Part shown: in pieces, positions 62,701 to 64,000 of the stretch | How the letters are laid out: each line of letters opens with the position of its first letter | Numbering within the stretch: position 1 is the first letter of the stretch | DNA from: Cristatella mucedo | Lineage: Eukaryota > Bryozoa > Phylactolaemata > Cristatellidae | Assembly: GCA_009760855.2 (NCBI GenBank) | Contig: WPIO01000029.1 | Location: forward strand, 2,340,001-2,404,000 | Direction of reading: 5' to 3' | Length of the DNA stretch: 64,000 bases | Notes under the pieces: generated by a model | What the model was told of the DNA's origin: nothing | The model's database searches: none | The model's input: only the letters and a program-made list of their open reading frames with translations | Translations under genes and position numbers: made by a program

Positions 62701-64000
62701 TCTATTATGACCCTGGGTCTTAGCCTAGGGTTAAGGTACTTGCTCTTAGCGACCCAGGTCATGGATTCAAGTCCTGCTGCAGGCAATTCTGTATATTACC
62801 CACTACAAGCTGGAGTGCTAGCCGATAATGCTCTTCTGCTGCTGTGTAAATGAGGCTAATGAATAAGCTGACCTTTACTATGGCTTTTTACTTTACTAGG
62901 CTCCAGCAATTCCACGTGCTTGCAAAAACGAAGCAATGCCCTAACACGTCTTGCCTCTGTGTTAATATCTCCTAGCACGGCTGCTGTACGTGCTGGGCAC
63001 GTGCACTTGCTTTGGTATGTGTGTAGCTTCCTAAATCTTGTTCTATGGAAGTCATCCAGCTGGCTAAGCCATGTAGATGGATCAGTGTTTTCACCACGAC
63101 TAATGGCTAATGACTAATTGCTGTGAATGATGCCGACTATGCAAGTAGTTGCCTCGAGTATAAGATGCCCCTTTGCAGCTTCCTATTTATTCTGCCCACT
63201 AATCCAGTGCAGCTTATCGGAAGGGGGCTCATTACTCCCAGCCGAGCTAGCTGTCAAGAACCACTGAGATGCACTTGAGTGCTTACTCAAGTGCTTCGGA
63301 TGCAAACTCAAGTCTGCATGTGATTGCATTCTCGATTCTACATGGGGGCGCTCTTGTGTGCAATGGCTGTAGCTTTTTGCTCTTTGTCCTATTGAATCGC
63401 TAGTGCGACCGTTCCTTCATGTCTGCCATAGGGATTGCAGTCGATGAAGCCGACATTATGGTCGATGCGCTGGACACGCTCGCACAACGGCTTGAGAAGA
63501 ATGAGCCCAACGTCTTCTTCAGTGTTGCCAACGACCTTTCAAAGGCACGCCGCTTGGTGCCCCGCTGTCCGAGCTTGCCCGAGCCTGCCACTGGTTGCCA
63601 GCGCAGCGTCACTTTGCTCGAGACTATTCTTTGCGGCCTTACGCCGTTTATGTAATGCCGTGTCACGCTGTCTCAATATTTTCTATGAGGCCTCTAAGGA
63701 TTAGTTCGTCCCCACCTTCAACTCTGCAGGTCTCAGACCGTATAGGTCGCTTCCGAAAAAACTTTCTACGTGGGGTGCTCTCTCCATTGCTAGCAATGAT
63801 TCTGGTACCTCTTTTGCAGCCGTTTTTTGTTGTGTCGTTAGGTCATGACCCGGCAGCAAGGTGCTAGAGCTTCACGGCTCCAGTTGGGCAGGTTTGAGAC
63901 CTGCAGAAGATGACCCATTAGTGCCTACTGCAAGATCAGCCGTTGTTTCAGCTGCTGTATCAGCTTCACTATACTTATATGCTCTTTGTGGCATAATTCG
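40833..64000 (+). CDS. MROH1: MROH1-like HEAT-repeat protein, 5' part of gene
   Basis: At least 24 exons encode a protein collinear with the N-terminal two thirds of vertebrate MROH1 (maestro heat-like repeat family member 1). The product is a large alpha-solenoid protein; vertebrate MROH1 has been associated with lysosomes. Exons 2-25 total 3149 nt and, with the tentative first exon, 3174 nt (1058 codons) in one frame. Diagnostic blocks: [130 protein letters not shown]. Exon coordinates are given in the following entries. The gene continues past the right edge; the human protein is about 1640 residues. Introns contain LINE tails, SINEs and minisatellites. It starts about 4.3 kb after RFT1 on the same strand. 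Confidence 0.94.
41515..41600 (-). repeat. LINE/SINE 3' tail fragment
   Basis: GCACTAAGAGACATAAATCTC then TAGGCGCTTGCCATATGG, the shared tail in inverse orientation, in the putative first intron of MROH1. Confidence 0.55.
42265..48594 (+). CDS. MROH1: MROH1-like, exons 2-9
   Basis: Exons 42265-42410, 42861-42995, 43598-43760, 43896-43994, 47361-47515, 47781-47921, 48135-48306, 48481-48594. They encode the N-terminal HEAT block, from [17 protein letters not shown] to [15 protein letters not shown]. Phases agree at every junction. The introns after exon 3 (42996) and exon 7 (47922) start GC, not GT: AAG|GCAAGA and CAG|GCAAGG. No in-frame GT donor could replace them. The 3.4 kb intron after exon 5 holds three separate LINE 3' ends and a (GA)n tract. 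Confidence 0.93.
44090..44238 (+). mobile_element. LINE 3' end (plus)
   Basis: ACCATTCGATCGTG, GTTAAGTGCTTAGAAAGAG, AGTTCTCTGAGG and (ATT)n: a diverged, 5'-truncated copy. Confidence 0.75.
44465..44648 (+). mobile_element. LINE 3' end (plus)
   Basis: CATGCTGACCCTGTGCATGT, then AAATGTAAAGCGCCTAGAAA, GAGGCGCTTTATCAAGTGC and (ATT)n. Second of three LINE tails in one MROH1 intron. Confidence 0.85.
45546..45791 (+). mobile_element. LINE 3' end inserted in a tandem duplication
   Basis: LINE tail 45603-45758 ((ATT)n at its end) is flanked by AATCGTGTAGTCGTGGAAGC on both sides (45556 and 45759). TCATCACGTAATC also occurs twice to the left (45546 and 45590). The simplest reading is a 44-45 bp tandem duplication whose second unit was hit by the LINE, with a short AATC target duplication. 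Confidence 0.75.
46806..46909. repeat. (GA)n microsatellite
   Basis: About 100 bp of GA-rich simple sequence in the intron before MROH1 exon 6. Confidence 0.93.
49323..52706 (+). CDS. MROH1: MROH1-like, exons 10-14
   Basis: Exons 49323-49396, 49517-49636, 50074-50184, 51172-51316, 52524-52706. They encode [20 protein letters not shown] through [11 protein letters not shown]. The [19 protein letters not shown] exon is the most conserved part of the family. A 500 bp GT/GCAT-rich low-complexity tract lies in the intron at 50230-50715. All junctions are GT-AG and in phase. Confidence 0.94.
50230..50715. repeat. GT/GCAT-rich cryptic simple sequence
   Basis: Nearly 500 bp of alternating purine-pyrimidine sequence with two pure (GT)n cores (50374-50400 and 50669-50709), in an MROH1 intron. 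Open frames across it on both strands (Cys/Val- and His/Thr-rich) are artefacts. Confidence 0.88.
53303..53530 (-). mobile_element. LINE 3' end (minus)
   Basis: (AAT)n tail, AAGCGCCCTCAGAGAACTC, TAGGCACTTTACATTTGC, and the GACATGAACAAGGTCAGC UTR block, truncated after GCATGCATAAGCAC. Confidence 0.85.
53648..53732. repeat. (TA)n tract with 66-bp perfect palindrome
   Basis: ATACATGA at 53667 and its complement TCATGTAT ending at 53732 flank 25 TA units exactly, making one perfect inverted repeat able to form a cruciform or hairpin. Confidence 0.9.
54655..54815 (-). mobile_element. tRNA-derived SINE, head C with LINE-type tail
   Basis: Minus strand: GGCCCAGTGGCTAAGGTGC head, GGCTCGAGCCCCGTGG B-box-like element, then AAGTGCCTGAATAGAGATTA and AGTTCTCTTATGGC, matching the 3' end of the local LINE. 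Best copy of this SINE in the window. Confidence 0.82.
55077..56347 (+). CDS. MROH1: MROH1-like, exons 15-19
   Basis: Exons 55077-55138, 55229-55345, 55507-55626, 55955-56080, 56189-56347. They encode [20 protein letters not shown] through [14 protein letters not shown]. Short introns here contrast with the long, repeat-filled ones around them. All are GT-AG and mostly phase 0. Confidence 0.94.
57489..57805 (+). repeat. Degenerate ~31-bp minisatellite
   Basis: About ten diverged units of 31-32 bp, best seen as GGGGGATGTTTGGCCAG (57734), GGGATATGTTTGGCCAG (57767) and GGGGGTTGTTTGGCCTG (57673). Located in the 2 kb intron before MROH1 exon 20. The left units are most diverged and two are irregular in length. 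Confidence 0.75.
58390..63544 (+). CDS. MROH1: MROH1-like, exons 20-25
   Basis: Exons 58390-58512, 58621-58700, 59023-59263, 60707-60820, 60947-61082, 63432-63544. They encode [16 protein letters not shown] through [14 protein letters not shown]. The last intron before 63432 (2.35 kb) holds a LINE and two SINEs. Exon 25 ends AAG|GCACGC (a possible GC donor) or four codons later at a weak GT (GTGCCC). A following exon probably starts at 63730 ([13 protein letters not shown]) in phase 0, but similarity there is too weak to be sure. Confidence 0.9.
58777..58920 (+). mobile_element. tRNA-derived SINE, head B (degraded)
   Basis: CCTAGCCTAGCGGTAAGGTG head, a damaged B box, GCTGCAAGTGGGCGGTAGCC body and ATGAGGCTGTTGAATC end. 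Intron between MROH1 exons 21 and 22. Confidence 0.7.
60371..60536 (+). mobile_element. tRNA-derived SINE, head A (best copy)
   Basis: AGCCGTAATGGCTCACTAGG, canonical B box GGTTCGAATCC, body GGTGGTGATAGCCGTAAAGG, end GAGGCTGTTAAATCAGCTAG. Intron between MROH1 exons 22 and 23. Confidence 0.9.
61425..62395 (-). mobile_element. LINE 3' end with ORF2 C-terminus (minus)
   Basis: (AAT)n tail, tail motif, UTR block, then the minus-strand ORF (62278-61769; [20 protein letters not shown] to [20 protein letters not shown]). An in-frame 27 bp tandem duplication gives [17 protein letters not shown]. 5'-truncated near 62395. In MROH1 intron 24. Confidence 0.9.
62541..62697 (+). mobile_element. tRNA-derived SINE, head B
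   Basis: GGGTCTTAGCCTAGTGGTAA, B-box remnant CTTTCGAGCCCTG, body GTGATAGCCGTAAAGGCTC, end GGAGGCCGTTGAATCAGCTG. Confidence 0.82.
62711..62870 (+). mobile_element. tRNA-derived SINE, head B
   Basis: A second head-B copy directly downstream in the same orientation: CCCTGGGTCTTAGCCTAGG, GGATTCAAGTCCTG, body GCTAGCCGATAATGCTC, end ATGAGGCTAATGAATAAGCT. The two copies are separated by about 13 bp but differ enough to be separate insertions. Confidence 0.78.

Overview
The window is nuclear DNA from an animal. Its genes are split by spliceosomal introns, many of them kilobases long, and non-LTR retrotransposons, tRNA-derived SINEs and microsatellites are abundant. Three protein genes can be assigned from their translated exons, all on the + strand: a divergent actin, RFT1 (ER membrane protein of N-glycosylation) and the 5' part of an MROH1-like HEAT-repeat gene that runs off the right edge. 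The proteins and repeats fit a non-vertebrate metazoan, but the phylum cannot be fixed from the sequence alone. No sign of bacterial, plasmid or phage DNA was seen.

Layout. 1-1700: minus-strand 3' half of an L2/CR1-like LINE. 1700-4280: upstream region of actin, with a TATA-like site near 2463, a possible 5'UTR intron and two tRNA-SINEs. 4283-5592: actin, two coding exons. 5700-8090: actin 3' flank, then nested LINE 3' ends and an LTR-like block. 8090-12335: little recognisable except simple repeats and an LTR-like block. 12336-36577: RFT1, 14 coding exons giving a 549-residue model, with introns full of repeats. These include six copies or pieces of one ~260 bp repeat, a solo LTR with a 5 bp target duplication, a dead copy of a multicopy transposon-like ORF family, and a long GT microsatellite. 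36800-40800: intergenic, with one LTR-like block and one SINE head. 40833-64000: MROH1-like gene, at least 24 coding exons in frame (1058 codons including a tentative first exon), interrupted by LINE tails, SINEs and minisatellites.

The genes do not form a pathway. RFT1 works in dolichol-linked N-glycosylation, MROH1 is a HEAT-repeat protein linked to lysosomes in vertebrates, and actin is cytoskeletal. What ties the window together is its mobile-element ecology: one LINE family with a microsatellite-type 3' end, a tRNA-SINE that carries the same 3' end, and a second SINE group in which different tRNA-like heads share one body.

The main unusual observation is splicing. At least four of about 37 well-supported introns start with GC rather than GT, and a fifth is possible. 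I did not find a convincing undescribed gene system.
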